From positions 1-42,062 of the forward strand of contig JAQBOA010000097.1 of NCBI GenBank assembly GCA_028288305.1: a DNA stretch of 42,062 nt. The letters run 5' to 3'. The stretch comes from Mucilaginibacter sp. (GTDB lineage Bacteria > Bacteroidota > Bacteroidia > Sphingobacteriales > Sphingobacteriaceae). This document shows positions 41,048 through 42,062 of this stretch, piece by piece. Below the pieces are notes generated by a model, which ran no database searches, had not been told where the DNA came from, and was given only the letters and a program-made list of their open reading frames with translations. Positions within the stretch are counted from its first letter, which is position 1; each line of letters begins with the position of its first letter. A program made the position numbers and the translations under genes.

Positions 41048-42062
41048 ATGTTAAAAACTTATTTTAAAATAGCCTACAGAAATTTAATCCGGCATAAAGC
41101 CTATTCAATTATTAACATATCTGGGTTGGCTATTGGCATGGCAGCAAGTATCCTGATCCTTCTTTGGGTGCAAAACGAATTAAGTTATGACCGTTTTCAT
41201 AAAAACGCGGACCAGGTTTATCGCATTACCTGTAATGCCAGTGGTTTTAAAGCAGCGGTGAATTGCGCAGGTATGCCGGCTGGTTTGAAAGCACAAATGC
41301 CGGTGATAAAAAATACTGTCAGGCTGAGTCACCTTACCACCGTTTTGTTTGAAGCGGGCAATAGAAAGTTTGAAGAAGACCATGTGTTTTATGCAGATCC
41401 TTCATTCATGGAAGTATTTTCTTTTTCCCTTGTAAAAGGAAACCCTTCGACTGCGTTAAAAAATGTTGACGGTGTTTTGATTACAGAAGACATGGAGAAA
41501 AAGTACTTCGGAAAGGAAGATGCAATGGGCAAGGTTTTACGTAAAGATAATGGCGACAATGTAGTTGTAACTGGTGTTTTGGCTAATATTCCTTCAAATT
41601 CACACCTCCAGTTTGATTTTATTTTGCCTATGGCTTCTTTAGCAAAATACAATGATGATTTAAAAAGAAATGCCTGGGACAATTTTAACTTTTATAGTTA
41701 TGTTCAATTAGATAAAAATTTTGTTCCGACAGCTGCATCTTTATCAGGGTTTAATAACCAGGTAAACCGAATTTATCATAAGGTTGAGCCCAATATGAAG
41801 ATAGAGTATCAATTGCAACCATTAACAAGCATCCACCTGGCTCCTCCTTTGCAGGTCGATTTATCGGGACACGGGAATTCGCAATACGTCAGTATCTTTT
41901 TTATAGTTGCCATTCTGATCCTCGTGGTAGCTTGTATCAACTTTATGAACCTGGCAACGGCCCGTTCTGCACGAAGAGCTAAAGAAATTGGATTGCGTAA
42001 AGTGTCGGGGGCCATACGCGGGCAGCTGATCGTACAATTTTTGGGCGAGTCCTTGCTCATTT
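41048..42062 (+). CDS. ABC transporter permease (MacB_PCD/FtsX type), 3' end outside window
   Basis: 338 codons are visible from ATG 41048 and the frame is open at the right edge. MLKTYFKIAYRNLIRHKAYS and the first helix (SIINISGLAIGMAASILILLW) begin the protein. A periplasmic MacB_PCD-like domain follows (YDRFHKNADQVYRIT, VLITEDMEKKYFG, VTGVLANIPSNSHLQFDFI), then the first FtsX helix and loop (ACINFMNLATARSARRAKEIGLRKVSGA). These permeases work with an ATPase in efflux or lipoprotein-type transport. Members in this phylum usually have about 790 residues. Confidence 0.93.
   Translation, partial: MLKTYFKIAYRNLIRHKAYSIINISGLAIGMAASILILLWVQNELSYDRFHKNADQVYRITCNASGFKAAVNCAGMPAGLKAQMPVIKNTVRLSHLTTVLFEAGNRKFEEDHVFYADPSFMEVFSFSLVKGNPSTALKNVDGVLITEDMEKKYFGKEDAMGKVLRKDNGDNVVVTGVLANIPSNSHLQFDFILPMASLAKYNDDLKRNAWDNFNFYSYVQLDKNFVPTAASLSGFNNQVNRIYHKVEPNMKIEYQLQPLTSIHLAPPLQVDLSGHGNSQYVSIFFIVAILILVVACINFMNLATARSARRAKEIGLRKVSGAIRGQLIVQFLGESLLI

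Overview
The window looks like a chromosomal segment of an aerobic member of the Bacteroidota, most likely Sphingobacteriaceae (Mucilaginibacter/Pedobacter-like). Supporting signs are a TonB-dependent receptor paired with a DUF4249 lipoprotein, large PAS-rich soluble histidine kinases, a MacB/FtsX-type permease, a promoter of the Bacteroidota form TTTG-N19-TAnnTTTG, weak Shine-Dalgarno signals, and AT-rich intergenic DNA full of short palindromic repeats. The genus is inferred from overall gene style, not from a marker-gene search.

Layout. 1-2.4 kb: tail of a GNAT acetyltransferase, an AlbA_2-type regulator and a MATE exporter. 2.5-6.5 kb (minus strand): a tight run of fRMsr, alpha/beta hydrolase, 3-methyladenine DNA glycosylase, kynureninase and HDAC-like deacetylase. 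6.8-15.8 kb: a cobalamin salvage/nucleotide-loop island. cobT-cobS-cobC lie on the plus strand. cobU, a sirtuin, bluB and a Dph6-like PP-loop ligase lie on the minus strand, as do a DUF6580-type membrane protein and BtuB under a cobalamin riboswitch with a clear promoter. 15.9-18.0 kb: a class A beta-lactamase-like hydrolase and an SRPBCC protein. 18.2-21.5 kb: the conserved thrS-infC-rpmI-rplT operon, with infC starting at TTG. 21.8-26.3 kb: a small ORF, a LutA-like Fe-S protein, a diheme cytochrome c lipoprotein, a Phd antitoxin with a frameshifted PIN toxin, a Gfo/Idh/MocA oxidoreductase and a GNAT enzyme. 26.4-30.2 kb: a signalling cluster of MEDS protein, receiver-only regulator and five-PAS histidine kinase. 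30.4-36.7 kb: remnant of a D-aminoacylase gene, a carboxylesterase, DUF4249 plus TonB receptor, and a lipoprotein. 36.8-42.06 kb: a KGG stress protein, a Tat-type TIM-barrel protein, a second PAS kinase with a C-terminal STAS-like domain, and a truncated ABC permease.

How it works together. The B12 island imports corrinoids (BtuB, possibly DUF6580), activates cobinamide (CobU), makes dimethylbenzimidazole with oxygen (BluB) and finishes the nucleotide loop (CobT, CobS, CobC). Corrin-ring synthesis genes are absent here, so salvage is the likely role. The Dph6-like ligase and the sirtuin are the unexplained members. Many intergenic gaps hold an imperfect palindrome, and at least six sequence families can be separated by eye. 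The best candidates for follow-up are the Dph6-like ligase and DUF6580 in the B12 island, the kinase-STAS fusion, the MEDS-receiver-kinase cluster, the broken toxin and the repeats.
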